A stretch of 64,000 bases of DNA from JAFGCL01 sp964423835 (lineage in GTDB: Bacteria > Chloroflexota > Dehalococcoidia > UBA2247 > RBG-13-53-26): positions 51,779 to 115,778 of the forward strand of contig CAYRGJ010000007.1 in assembly GCA_964423835.1 (NCBI GenBank), in the 5' to 3' direction. Position numbers and translations under genes: made by a program. A model generated the notes under the pieces. It was given only the letters and a program-made list of their open reading frames with translations, did no database searches and was not told where the DNA came from. Below are positions 47,490 through 56,516 of this stretch, in pieces; the first letter of the stretch is position 1, and each line of letters opens with the position of its first letter.

Positions 47490-49070
47490 TCAGGCGGCCA
47501 GTATCTTGTCCGCCTCTTCCTGGTCGACCTCGGTCACGTACCGGATGCCGCTGGTCTTCGCGGCCTCTTCGGTCAGGGCGGTGATGTCATCCCGGCTGAT
47601 GTGCTGCAGGGAGAATTTCCGGGCGCCGGCCATCATCTGGCGCAAGCCCTGGGCCACCCTCTGGAGGTAGGTGTACAGGCCCAGGGCGCCGGTGGGTATC
47701 CTCTCGAAATCGCTGCCGAACTTTTGCTTCAGATCCGATGCGGTCACGAATACATCCTCAGGGGTGGTGCCGAACCTCTCGATGTACACCGGCACCTGGT
47801 TGTCCTTCATGCGCCGCCCAATGGTCTTCCCCACCATGGCCGCTGCCAGGGGGGCCCGGGCCATGGTCACGAACCTGACATAAGGGGCACCCAGCGCCAG
47901 TCCCTTGAAGATCTGGTCCTCAAACACGAAGCCGCCGGCAATGGAGATGGCTGGCAGATGCTGCTTGCTGGCGGCCAGCTTGTCTGCATACCGGTAGACC
48001 AGCGACCACAGCGGCACCCCCGGGATGCCCCATTCGTTCATCATCCGCCAGGGGCTCATCCCCGTTCCGCCTCCGGCGCCATCCACGGTCAGCAGGTCTA
48101 TCTTGGCCAGGGAGGCGAACTTCAGCGCCCGGGCCAGGTCGGCCGGCCGGTAGGCCCCGGTCTTCAGCGATATGTGTTTGGCCCCTGCCCGGCGCAGCTG
48201 TTCTATTCTCTTGAGGAAGGCCTCCTCTGAGACCATGCCCACCCTGGAGTGTCTCTCGAACTCCTTGAACTTGCCCTGCCTGAAGGCCTCAGCCACCGCT
48301 TCAGAGTCGGGATCGGGAACCAGGATGTAGCCCCTCCGCTTGAGGAGCCGGGCCTTCTCCAGGTCTTCGATCTTGACTTCGCCGCCGATGTCCTTGGCCC
48401 CCTGGCCCCACTTCAGCTCAACGCTGTCGACGCCCAGCTGCGAGATGGCATACTCGTGCACTCCCAGCATGGTGTCTTCGATGTTGGCCTGCACAATCAC
48501 GGTGCCGTAACCACGCTGTTGCCAGTCCCGGTACAGCTGTATGCGGCGGACCATGTCCGCGGATTCGGCCACCTTCCCATTGACCAGCCTGGCCGCCGGG
48601 TCCATGCCGCAGACGTTTTCGCCGACGGTCAGGGGGATGCCGGTTATGGCGGCCCCAATGGCCAGGCCTTCCCAGTTGTTCTTGGCGATAGCCGTCGAGC
48701 CCATGGCCCCCATGATGATGGGCATCTTTACCTTGACCCCGCCATCTACCCCGTATTTGGCCTCCAGGTCCACGTTGTTAAAGATGGCTTTCTCTGAATC
48801 CGCCTCTATGCCCTTGGCCCCGACTATGGTGCCCAGGATCGAGAAGTGGGACAGGTCTACGGGATAGACCTTCTCGGCGGCGGTACTGATAATGCCGAAG
48901 GGCTGAGGATAGATGGCCTCCGCTCCCCGGTAGGCCGATTTGCCGATTTCACACATCCCTATGCAGCCGTCCACGCAGGTGACGCACATTCCGCTCAGCG
49001 AGCTGATAGAGCCCTCCGTCCGGTTCTTGGTCAGTGTGGCCGCGGATGCATTAATCCTTGACAGAGTCAT
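47490..49070 (-). CDS. glutamate synthase-type FMN domain protein (stand-alone)
   Basis: 526 residues from ATG 49070 after GAAGGGACA; upstream frame unsupported. It matches the central FMN-binding domain of glutamate synthase (GltS alpha subunit) without the amidotransferase domain. The N-terminus carries a cysteine cluster CVTCVDGCIGMCEIG. The FMN barrel has VKMPIIMGAMGSTAIAKNN, LKTGAYRPADLARAL, TVDGAGGGTGMSP and IAGGFVFEDQIFKGLALGA. Related stand-alone proteins occur in archaea and anaerobic bacteria; the amino acceptor or electron acceptor is unknown. It is the last gene of the redox operon and sits 62 bases downstream of the HoxU/NuoG-like gene, so it may receive electrons from the NuoEF-GltD-like module. 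Confidence 0.8.
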   Translation of the reverse strand: MTLSRINASAATLTKNRTEGSISSLSGMCVTCVDGCIGMCEIGKSAYRGAEAIYPQPFGIISTAAEKVYPVDLSHFSILGTIVGAKGIEADSEKAIFNNVDLEAKYGVDGGVKVKMPIIMGAMGSTAIAKNNWEGLAIGAAITGIPLTVGENVCGMDPAARLVNGKVAESADMVRRIQLYRDWQQRGYGTVIVQANIEDTMLGVHEYAISQLGVDSVELKWGQGAKDIGGEVKIEDLEKARLLKRRGYILVPDPDSEAVAEAFRQGKFKEFERHSRVGMVSEEAFLKRIEQLRRAGAKHISLKTGAYRPADLARALKFASLAKIDLLTVDGAGGGTGMSPWRMMNEWGIPGVPLWSLVYRYADKLAASKQHLPAISIAGGFVFEDQIFKGLALGAPYVRFVTMARAPLAAAMVGKTIGRRMKDNQVPVYIERFGTTPEDVFVTASDLKQKFGSDFERIPTGALGLYTYLQRVAQGLRQMMAGARKFSLQHISRDDITALTEEAAKTSGIRYVTEVDQEEADKILAA

Positions 49071-49132
49071 TGTCCCTTCTCCTTCTCGAGTACCAGGCCA
49101 CGCGGCTCTGGCGCTTCCTTTTCCGCTTTGGC

Positions 49133-49819
49133 TCAGCCCTTCCTGGCTTCCCGCACGCAGGTGCCGCAGTCCCCCGCAGCACCCATATAGCACATCTGGT
49201 CCGGATAGAACTCGGTGCAGGTCGGTTCCGGCCGGAGGCAGCTCCCGCATATGACCCCGGGGGCCTCCGGGCCCTGGCAGCGAAGCTGGCAGGCGGGGCA
49301 GACATACATGCAGGCGCCGCAGTGGCGGCAGACATCGGACTTCACGTCAAAGGGGGTGGTTATGGTGAGCTTTCCGCCCCTGTTGGCGAAGCCAATCGCC
49401 CGGCCGTCCATCTGTTCAGCGCAGATCCTGACGCACAGACCGCAGAGTATGCAGTCCCGCGGCTCCACTTTGAACCTCACCTGCCGGACCCCAAGCGCGG
49501 AGGCCAGGTCCTGGACCGTCTTGGAGCTGGGGCAGGTAGAGAGCAGGAGCTCGACCATCAGCTTCCTGGCGGCGATCACCCTCCGGGAATGGGTCCTGAC
49601 CACCAGGCCCTCCGTGGCCGGGTAGGTGCAGGAGCTGACCAGCTTGGCGTTTTCCCCCTCGCCGATCTCGACAACGCAGAGGCGGCAGCCTCCCCAGGGC
49701 GACAGCCCGTCGCGGTGGCAGAGGGTGGGTATCTCCATGCCGTAGAACCGGGCTGTCTCCAGGAGGCTCCACCATTCCTCAGCTTTGACGTCAAGCCCGT
49801 TTATTCTGAGATTCAGCAT
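49133..49819 (-). CDS. HoxU/NuoG-like iron-sulfur protein
   Basis: 228 residues, ATG after GGTGAGGAAG. An N-terminal 2Fe-2S ferredoxin domain (CHRDGLSPWGGCRLCVVEI, later SCTYPA), a TCPSSK segment in place of the His-cysteine cluster of NuoG, and two 4Fe-4S motifs CILCGLCVRICAE and CRHCGACMYVCPAC. An additional C-terminal set of cysteines (CGSC, CTEFYPDQMC, CGTC) is unusual. It is the size of HoxU and of the electron-transfer part of bifurcating hydrogenases and formate dehydrogenases, but no catalytic subunit of those is encoded here. It lies between the NuoF-GltD fusion and the glutamate-synthase-like gene. Confidence 0.8.
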   Translation of the reverse strand: MLNLRINGLDVKAEEWWSLLETARFYGMEIPTLCHRDGLSPWGGCRLCVVEIGEGENAKLVSSCTYPATEGLVVRTHSRRVIAARKLMVELLLSTCPSSKTVQDLASALGVRQVRFKVEPRDCILCGLCVRICAEQMDGRAIGFANRGGKLTITTPFDVKSDVCRHCGACMYVCPACQLRCQGPEAPGVICGSCLRPEPTCTEFYPDQMCYMGAAGDCGTCVREARKG

Positions 49820-49849
49820 CTGTCTTCCTCACCTGCATTCCGCTGTGCG

Positions 49850-52800
49850 TCAGCGCCCTTCCAGATCACACCTCAGGCAGCGCCCGGCCTCTTCAATGGC
49901 CTCATCCGGGCCAAGTCCAAGCTCCACCAGGGAGAAACCCCCTCTCCCGTCCATGCCCAGCATCCTCATCGGGGGACGGCGCCGCTCCCCCTCTTCGATG
50001 TGGCAGGGCTGCACTACCTCCGGGGGAGCCAGCTTCTCCTCGATGTTCCCATCGCCGCCCAGGTACCTGTCGATGGATATGGCTGCCTGGCGCCCGGCAG
50101 CGATGGCCTCTATGACCGACGCCGGCCCGGATACCACGTCGCCTCCGGCAAAGACGCCTTCTCTGGAGGCGGCCAGCGTGTCAGGGTTAACCCTGATCTC
50201 TCCTCCCCTGCCCACCGCCAGCCCGTACCCGGCAGGTACATCGGGCAGGTCCCCGACGTTCTTGATCATGGTGTCGTACTCCCCGGTGAACTCGCTGCCC
50301 GGGATGGGCACGGGTTGGCGCCGGCCGCTCTCATCCGTGCTGCGCAGCTCCATCCGGACGAACTCCACCCTCAACCTGCCATTGGCGCTGGAGACACTGA
50401 CCGGCGTGACCAGGAAATCGATCCTCACGCCCTCTTCAAGGGCCTCCTTGACCTCCTCGGGGCTGGCCGGCATGGCGCCATAGGTGCGGCGGTAAGCTAT
50501 CACTACCTCTCTGGCGCCAAGACGCAGGGCGGTCCGCGAGGCGTCGATGGCGGCATTCCCGCCGCCGATCACCAGGACCCTGTCTCCGATGGCCGTCTCG
50601 ACTCCCAGGTTCACGTCTCTGAGGAAATCCGTGCCGTTCAACACCGCGGCGGCGTCCTCACCCCGGATGCCCATGCTCCGGCTGCGCCCGGCGCCGATGG
50701 CGGCGAAGACCGCATCGTAGCCCTCCTGGAAGAGCGCGTCGAGCGACTCCACCCGGCAGCTCGCTTTCATCTCTACCCCGGCCGCCTGGATCTCGGCGAT
50801 CTCTCTCTCCAGGACGTCCCGCGGCAGCCGGAACTCCGGTATCCCCAGGCGCATCATGCCGCCCAGCACCGGGGCGGCTTCCAGGACCGTCACCCGGTGC
50901 CCCTTCCGGGCCAGGTAGTAGGCCGCGGTCAGCCCGGCCGGCCCGGAGCCGATTACCGCCACCCTCTTGCCGGTCGGGAGCGGGGCCTTCAGGTCTTGCT
51001 TCCAGGACCCGTTGTCATGGTCGGCCGCGAAGCGCTTGAGCAGCTTAATGCACAGGGCCTCATCCACCTCGCCGCGCCGGCACTTGGACTCGCAGAAATG
51101 CAGGCACACGTAGCCCAGAACGGCCGGGAAGGGGACCTTCTCCCTGATCACGGCCACGGCCTGGCCGGGCTGGCCCTGCCGGACCAGCCGGATGTAGCGG
51201 GGGACGTCTATGCCCGCCGGGCAGGCATTCTGACAGGTCGACTTGACCAGCGCCTTGCACACGCCGGCCCGGCAGCGGTGTTTCCTGATGTGCTCCTCGT
51301 ATTCCTCGCGGAAGTAGCGGATGCTGGCCAGGACCGGATTGCCGGCGGTCTGCCCCAGGCCGCAGAGGGACACGTCCTTTACCGCCTGCGCCAGCTCCTC
51401 CAGCAGCTCGATGTCGCCCTCCCTGCCCCTCCCCTCCGAGATATCGGTCAGTATGTTCAGCATCTTGCGGGTGCCTTCACGGCATGACAGGCACTTCCCG
51501 CAGGATTCATCGTTGAGGAAGGCGGTGTAGTAGCGGGCGATGTCCACCATGCAGGTGTTCTCGTCCATCACTATCATGCCGCCGGAGCCCATGATGGACC
51601 CGGCCTTCTTCAGGCTTTCGTAGTCGATGGGCATATCGATGAGCGAAGCCGGTATGCAGCCGCCGGAGGGCCCGCCGGTCTGCACTGCCTTCAGCCTTCT
51701 CCCATTGGGAATGCCCCCCCCGATGTCATGTATGATCTCGCGGAGGGTCAATCCCAGCGGGACCTCAACCAGGCCGGTGTTGTTTATCTTGCCCACGAGG
51801 GAGAATATCTTGGTTCCTTTGCTCCTCTCGGTGCCTATGCCCTGGTACCATCGTGCTCCCCTGGTCACTATCGCCGGGACAGTGGCCCAGGTCTCTACGT
51901 TATTGATGTTGGTGGGCTTGTTCCACAGTCCCTTCTGGGCCGGGAAGGGGGGTCTCTGGCGGGGGGTGCCCCTTTTCCCTTCAATCGAGGCTATGAGGGC
52001 TGTCTCCTCACCGCAGACGAAGGCTCCCGCCCCCATCGATATCCCTATGTCAAAGTCGAACCCAGACCCGAGTATGTTCTCGCCCAGGAGCCCATACTCC
52101 CTGGCCCTGTCAATTGCCAGCCGGCAATGGCGGACAGCCAGGGGGTACTCGTCGCGCACGTAGACTATGCCCCGGCCGGCCCCTATGGCGTAGCCGCCGA
52201 TGATCATGCCTTCTATCACAGCGTGGGGATTGCCTTCCAGGAGGCTGCGGTCCATGTAGGCCCCCGGGTCGCCCTCATCGGCATTGCAGATAACGTATTT
52301 GACGCCGCCCCCGGCCTTGCGGCATAGCTCCCACTTCGCTCCCGTCCCAAAACCGGCGCCGCCGCGACCGCGGAGGCCGGACTCCTTTACCTCGGCAATC
52401 ACCTCGTCAGGAGACATAGTAAGGAGGGCTTTGGCCAGGGCGGCATAGCCATCAAGGGCGATGTAGTCGTCTATCTCCGAGGGATCAATGTCGCCGTTGG
52501 CGCTCAGGACAACCCGCACCTGCTTCTTGTAGAACGGAACGTCAGGCTCATGGACGATCTTCCTCCCCGTTATGGGGTCCACGTAGAGCAGCCGCTCAAT
52601 GATGGTCCCCTTGAGCATGGTTTCGGAGATGATCTCCGGGGCATCCTCGGGCCTTACCCTTTGATAGAAGATCCTTTGCGGCCGGATGACCACGACCGGT
52701 CCCCGTTCGCAGAAGCCGTGACAGCCGGTTTCCTTCAGCTGCACATTCACGTGAAGCTCGCGCCTGGCGATCTCCTCCAGGAAGGCGTCTCTGAGCTCCT

Positions 52801-52942
52801 CGCTTCCCGCGGCGCGGCAACCCGTGCCGCCGCAGACCGTTATGCATGGTGTCTGGGCCGACGCCGCCAGGACTATTTTCTTCCGCAGGCTGTCCAGGTC
52901 GGCCGCATGGCGTATTGATCCCGTCCGCAATCCGCTAGACAC
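49850..52942 (-). CDS. NuoF-type NADH dehydrogenase fused to a GltD-like FAD/NAD(P) module
   Basis: 1030 residues, GTG start overlapping the NuoE-like gene by 8 bases. N-terminal thioredoxin-like 2Fe-2S domain (CGGTGC, CHGFC), then the NuoF core with the FMN site GRGGAGFGTGAKWELC and NADEGDPGAYMDRSLLEGNP, an SLBB segment and the 4Fe-4S motif CGKCLSCREGTRKML to about residue 570. From about 590 it continues as a glutamate synthase small-subunit-like protein: CQNACPAGIDVPRYI and CLHFCESKCRRG for two Fe-S clusters, VAVIGSGPAGLTAAYYLARKG for FAD, VLVIGGGNAAIDASRTALRLG for NAD(P)H. The last residues hold another CLRCD. Such fusions couple NADH and a second pyridine nucleotide or ferredoxin. It may feed the downstream FMN protein; mechanism is inference. 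Confidence 0.85.
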   Translation of the reverse strand: MSSGLRTGSIRHAADLDSLRKKIVLAASAQTPCITVCGGTGCRAAGSEELRDAFLEEIARRELHVNVQLKETGCHGFCERGPVVVIRPQRIFYQRVRPEDAPEIISETMLKGTIIERLLYVDPITGRKIVHEPDVPFYKKQVRVVLSANGDIDPSEIDDYIALDGYAALAKALLTMSPDEVIAEVKESGLRGRGGAGFGTGAKWELCRKAGGGVKYVICNADEGDPGAYMDRSLLEGNPHAVIEGMIIGGYAIGAGRGIVYVRDEYPLAVRHCRLAIDRAREYGLLGENILGSGFDFDIGISMGAGAFVCGEETALIASIEGKRGTPRQRPPFPAQKGLWNKPTNINNVETWATVPAIVTRGARWYQGIGTERSKGTKIFSLVGKINNTGLVEVPLGLTLREIIHDIGGGIPNGRRLKAVQTGGPSGGCIPASLIDMPIDYESLKKAGSIMGSGGMIVMDENTCMVDIARYYTAFLNDESCGKCLSCREGTRKMLNILTDISEGRGREGDIELLEELAQAVKDVSLCGLGQTAGNPVLASIRYFREEYEEHIRKHRCRAGVCKALVKSTCQNACPAGIDVPRYIRLVRQGQPGQAVAVIREKVPFPAVLGYVCLHFCESKCRRGEVDEALCIKLLKRFAADHDNGSWKQDLKAPLPTGKRVAVIGSGPAGLTAAYYLARKGHRVTVLEAAPVLGGMMRLGIPEFRLPRDVLEREIAEIQAAGVEMKASCRVESLDALFQEGYDAVFAAIGAGRSRSMGIRGEDAAAVLNGTDFLRDVNLGVETAIGDRVLVIGGGNAAIDASRTALRLGAREVVIAYRRTYGAMPASPEEVKEALEEGVRIDFLVTPVSVSSANGRLRVEFVRMELRSTDESGRRQPVPIPGSEFTGEYDTMIKNVGDLPDVPAGYGLAVGRGGEIRVNPDTLAASREGVFAGGDVVSGPASVIEAIAAGRQAAISIDRYLGGDGNIEEKLAPPEVVQPCHIEEGERRRPPMRMLGMDGRGGFSLVELGLGPDEAIEEAGRCLRCDLEGR

Positions 52943-53375
52943 TGCTTTTCACCGATGCATGGAGTGCCTTCTCTATCTTCGCCGGCGACATCTGGCCGTG
53001 GTACTTGCCGTTCACTACCATGACGGGCCCTATGGCGCAGCAGCCGAGGCACATCACTGTCTCCAGCGAGAACTCGCCGTCGGCGCTGGTCTCCCCGGGG
53101 CCAATGCCCAGCTTGCGCTCGGTCTCCCTGGCAATCCTGCTGGAGCCCCGGACATGGCAGGCGGTGCCCAGGCAGACCTTCACGTGATGGCGGCCTCTGG
53201 GCTCCAGGCTGAAGGACTTGTAGAAAGTGGCCACCCCGTACACGTCAGTGAGCGGCATCTTGAGCCTGGCCGCGATCTCTCTCAGCTTCTCTTCAGGCAG
53301 ATATCCGTACTGGTTCTGAGTCTCCTGAAGAGCTGACAGCAGGCCTCCGCCATCTATCTGACCATCTACTTCCAT
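52935..53375 (-). CDS. NuoE-like 2Fe-2S subunit
   Basis: 146 residues from ATG 53375 after GGAGAGGTG; a GTG at 53384 is an alternative. Thioredoxin-like NADH dehydrogenase 24-kDa subunit: N-terminal helical bundle (LQETQNQYGYLPEEKLREIA, DVYGVATFYKSF), then the four 2Fe-2S ligands in CLGTACHVRG and CLGCCAIGP. It partners NuoF-type flavoproteins as in complex I, bifurcating hydrogenases and formate dehydrogenases. It is the first gene of the redox operon and overlaps the NuoF-GltD gene by 8 bases. Confidence 0.88.
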   Translation of the reverse strand: MEVDGQIDGGGLLSALQETQNQYGYLPEEKLREIAARLKMPLTDVYGVATFYKSFSLEPRGRHHVKVCLGTACHVRGSSRIARETERKLGIGPGETSADGEFSLETVMCLGCCAIGPVMVVNGKYHGQMSPAKIEKALHASVKSSV

Positions 53376-53423
53376 AGAACACACCTCTCCGCAGCGAAGA
53401 TGTTTTTCCGGACCATCAGTGAG

Positions 53424-54035
53424 TCAACCCGGATCGTTGCGCCACACCTGAACGGGAGGCTGATGGATGGATCCGAGCAGCACCGCGTACCCCGTGCGAT
53501 TCTTGACGTCTTCGTCGTCCACTACCTGGGCATCCAGCACCTGCGTGAGCTGATCGCGGCCCAGCAGGCGCCGGTGCTGCTGCGCCATGGCGCTGTCCAG
53601 GGAATCGATCAGGGCGCTCAGGGCCTTGTTCTTCCTCTCCGCCCAGATGATCATATGGATGAAATCCAGTGTCGCGGTGTTTCCGCCGACGCAGCACTCT
53701 CCGGAGGTGCCGTCATCATACTGGCAGGCATAGACCGCCCTCACGTTCTTGCTCCATGAGCCAATCACCTCGCCCAGCCCCATGGCCACATCATGGCAGT
53801 AGTAGCTGACCGCGGTGCAGTCGCAGTTCTTCAGGGACGTCACGAAGGCGCCGGTATCGTCCAGGCCCATCTTGCGCGCTGATGTGCTCAAGGCGGTGGC
53901 CACAACGTTGTCGACGGTGCTAACGGGATCCAACAGTCCGGACGCGGTTGCTGCGCGCTGTACCTTCTTCACTCCCTTTTCCCCCCATCTCGCGTACTGG
54001 CATGGCAGGATCCCGTCCCGTCCTGTCCCATCCAT
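53424..54035 (-). CDS. hypothetical soluble protein with cysteine-rich centre
   Basis: 203 residues from ATG 54035; a GTG at 53972 after GGGAAAAGGGA is an equally good start. The middle contains NCDCTAVSYYCHD and YDDGTSGECCVGG, suggestive of a metal site. No family recognised and no membrane segment. It lies 39 bases upstream of the NuoE-like gene in the same direction and may be co-transcribed. Confidence 0.5.
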   Translation of the reverse strand: MDGTGRDGILPCQYARWGEKGVKKVQRAATASGLLDPVSTVDNVVATALSTSARKMGLDDTGAFVTSLKNCDCTAVSYYCHDVAMGLGEVIGSWSKNVRAVYACQYDDGTSGECCVGGNTATLDFIHMIIWAERKNKALSALIDSLDSAMAQQHRRLLGRDQLTQVLDAQVVDDEDVKNRTGYAVLLGSIHQPPVQVWRNDPG

Positions 54036-54167
54036 GCGGTATCACCATTCTGGATCACGGCCCGTGAATATCCCATATAAAACGGCCCCTGGTTCATGAA
54101 AAAAACGTGAAAACAGGGGCCCGGGAACACCGCAGGAACAGATGGCCGGGACTGGGCCTGGGAGGTA

Positions 54168-54863
54168 CTAGTCCTCTTCCTGGCAGGCCAGCATGTAGCC
54201 TACCCCGGGCGAGGTGATGATGTACTCCGGATGGGAGGGATCCCTCTCCAGCTTGAGCCTGAGATGGCGGACGTAAGCCCGCAGATAGTCGACATCATCA
54301 AGGTACTCCGGTCCCCACACCGCCCTCAGCAGGTCCCCCTGCAGGACCACCCGGTTGGGGTTGAGGGCCAGCTGTCGCAGTAGTGAGTACTCCGTACGGG
54401 TCAGGGGAACCTTCTTGCCGTCTTTCTCGACGGTCTGCCTGGCGAAGTCGACCACCAGCCCGCCGGATCTGAGGGGGGCCACCCGCTCATTCGGTTGGTG
54501 GCCGCGCCGCAATGCCACCCGGACCCGCGCTACAAGCTCCTTGGAGCTGAATGGCTTGGTGATGTAGTCATCGGCGCCGGCGTCAAAACCCTGCAGCTTG
54601 TCGCTCTCCCGGGCCCTGGCGGTGAGCATGATGATGGGCACATCAGAGAACTGCCTGATTTGACGGCAAGCAGCGAATCCGTCAGGCCCCTGGGGAAACA
54701 TGATGTCCAGCAGTATGAGGGCCGGTTGCTCCAGGGCGGCCATCTGCACCGCCGCTTCGCCACTGGCGGCGTGCATCACATCGCAGCCGACGGCCCGCAG
54801 CACCTCGGTCACCAGGCGCACCACCTGCGGCTGGTCCTCGGCCACCAGGATCTTCTCTTTCAT
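54168..54863 (-). CDS. response regulator, OmpR/PhoB family
   Basis: 231 residues. Receiver domain with the acidic pair near the N-terminus (VAEDQPQVVRLV), the phospho-accepting Asp in LILLDIMFPQGPDGF, Thr in IIMLTARAR and Lys in YITKPFSSKELVARV. The C-terminal winged helix (VPLTRTEYSLLRQLALNPNR to YLRAYVRHLRLKLERDP) binds DNA. It is 10 bases downstream of the histidine kinase gene, its presumed partner. Targets are unknown. Confidence 0.93.
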   Translation of the reverse strand: MKEKILVAEDQPQVVRLVTEVLRAVGCDVMHAASGEAAVQMAALEQPALILLDIMFPQGPDGFAACRQIRQFSDVPIIMLTARARESDKLQGFDAGADDYITKPFSSKELVARVRVALRRGHQPNERVAPLRSGGLVVDFARQTVEKDGKKVPLTRTEYSLLRQLALNPNRVVLQGDLLRAVWGPEYLDDVDYLRAYVRHLRLKLERDPSHPEYIITSPGVGYMLACQEED

Positions 54864-54873
54864 GCCGGCTCCT

Positions 54874-56181
54874 TCATTCGGGCAGTTCGGGGCTCATCTC
54901 TCCCGCAGGCAAGGTGAAGCAGAACCTGCTGCCCCTTCCGGGTTGACTTTCAGCCCAGATGTGACCACCATGCGCCTCAACGATGGCCCGGCTTATGGGC
55001 AGTCCCAGGCCGGTGCCCATGATCCTGTGTTGACCACCCGAGTCAGGCCTGGCGCGGAAGAATCTCTCGAAGAGATGGTCGAGGTCCTCCGGATCGATCC
55101 CCACTCCTTCGTCGGCCACGCTGACAATGACCCTTCCTTCGGCCGCCCTCCCCTGCAGGACTATCATTCCGCCATCGGGCGAGTACTTGGCGGCATTGTC
55201 CAGCAGCTGGCGGAGCACCTGCAGGATGCGCTCGGGATCGGCATCGATCAACGGGAATTCGGAGGGGAAATCGACGATCAGCGTGTGACCGGGGAACCGG
55301 TGCCCCGCCTCTTCGGCGGCCCCTGCCGCCAGGCGGGGCAGCCTGACCGGGTGAAGGTCTATCTTCATCATGCCGGCATCGATGGCTGAGGACTCCAGGT
55401 AGTCTGAGATCAGCCCTTCCAGTGTGTCGCACTCCCTGTCGATGATTCCCAGGAACTCCCGCCGGGCCTCGGGGGTGAAGGCGGCATCCTCCATGAGCAG
55501 GGCCGAAGAATACCCCTTGATTGAGGTCAGCGGCGTGCGCATTTCGTGGCACAGGGTGGGAATCAGCGCGGCCTTGTAGCGGTCATCTTCTCCCGATGCC
55601 CGCCCGGCCTCCAGTTCCTCGAGCAGAACCGTCCGCTCCAACAGCAGGGCCGCCAGGCTGGCTATGACCTGAAAGAACGAAACCTGGCTCCGGCTGAACC
55701 TGGCTCCCTCCCTGAGATTGATGAAGGCCAGCACACCGTAGCTCATCCTGTCCGTGCTCAGGGGCAGACAGATAGCGGATGCCGGATTACCCAGGCCCGC
55801 GATATCGGCGCCAAAGTCCGGACAGCTGGCGGCCCTGGCGCCCGGGGCATCCCTGCGCGCCGTGTAGGCCTCGCGTCTCCCGGTCTGAAACGCACGGCCG
55901 ATCATGCCTTCACCGGGGCTGATCTCGGGCTGCCGCGCCGCGTCAACGCCGCCGCCGCAGGCGACCTGAGCCACCAGCCGTCCGCCTGTCCCCCCGGGCC
56001 TCCACAACATCCCAACGTCGGCGGAGCCCAGCTCTCGAACCACGTATTGCAGGGGCAGCTGCAGTGCAGTATCCGGCTTCTGAGCGCCGCCGGCCAGCAT
56101 CCCGGCTATGCGCTCGATCTCGAGCAGCCGGCTGCCGGCTGTCAGTCGCGCCCGCCTGCTGACGTTTCTTGCCGCGCGCAT
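54874..56181 (-). CDS. GAF-domain sensor histidine kinase
   Basis: 435 residues, no transmembrane segment, so a cytosolic sensor. A GAF domain covers about residues 40-190 (PLSTDRMSYGVLAFINL near its end). HisKA has the phospho-accepting His in LCHEMRTPLTSIKGYSSALL, followed by N-box QLLDNAAKYSPDGG, G1 VADEGVGIDPEDL and G2 GTGLGLPISRAIVEAHGG. All catalytic motifs are intact. Possible ligands of the GAF domain are small molecules or an Fe-S/heme group; two cysteines (QVACGGG, AASCPDFG) lie in it. It forms an operon with the response regulator. Confidence 0.92.
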   Translation of the reverse strand: MRAARNVSRRARLTAGSRLLEIERIAGMLAGGAQKPDTALQLPLQYVVRELGSADVGMLWRPGGTGGRLVAQVACGGGVDAARQPEISPGEGMIGRAFQTGRREAYTARRDAPGARAASCPDFGADIAGLGNPASAICLPLSTDRMSYGVLAFINLREGARFSRSQVSFFQVIASLAALLLERTVLLEELEAGRASGEDDRYKAALIPTLCHEMRTPLTSIKGYSSALLMEDAAFTPEARREFLGIIDRECDTLEGLISDYLESSAIDAGMMKIDLHPVRLPRLAAGAAEEAGHRFPGHTLIVDFPSEFPLIDADPERILQVLRQLLDNAAKYSPDGGMIVLQGRAAEGRVIVSVADEGVGIDPEDLDHLFERFFRARPDSGGQHRIMGTGLGLPISRAIVEAHGGHIWAESQPGRGSRFCFTLPAGEMSPELPE

Positions 56182-56516
56182 TTGTCGTAGGCAGGCTGTC
56201 CTGTCCGGCCATGCGGTGCCGTCCGGACGCCTTCACTACATAATACGCCCTGGCCACCACAACATGCACGCCGGACCAATGGGGCAGAAGGAAACACCGG
56301 GGATGTCGCTGTCTCAGGTTGTCGACAGCGCCATATGTATCGGGGTTATCCGCCAGCAATGCCACATCTCTGCCCAGAGAATATCGACAATGGCCCACAA
56401 ATCAACTTTGGATTGGACATATTGCTGCATCTCCTGTCCGATCATTGAAAACTATGGCATTCGAGCGCTACAATCAGCAGACAGTGCCCCGCGGGGCTGA
56501 CCACGGAACGAAGGCC
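56182..56516. other. divergent intergenic region
   Basis: 335 bases between the histidine kinase and the tandem Lrp gene, markedly more A+T-rich than the surroundings. It contains the plus-strand promoter at 56445-56474 and a palindromic TTGTCGACA near 56318; no gene is seen. Confidence 0.5.
56445..56474 (+). promoter_or_regulatory. promoter of the tandem Lrp/AsnC gene
   Basis: TTGAAA (56445-56450), an 18-base spacer and TACAAT (56469-56474), 42 bases before the ATG at 56517. It lies inside the longer open frame and so argues for the downstream start. Confidence 0.55.
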
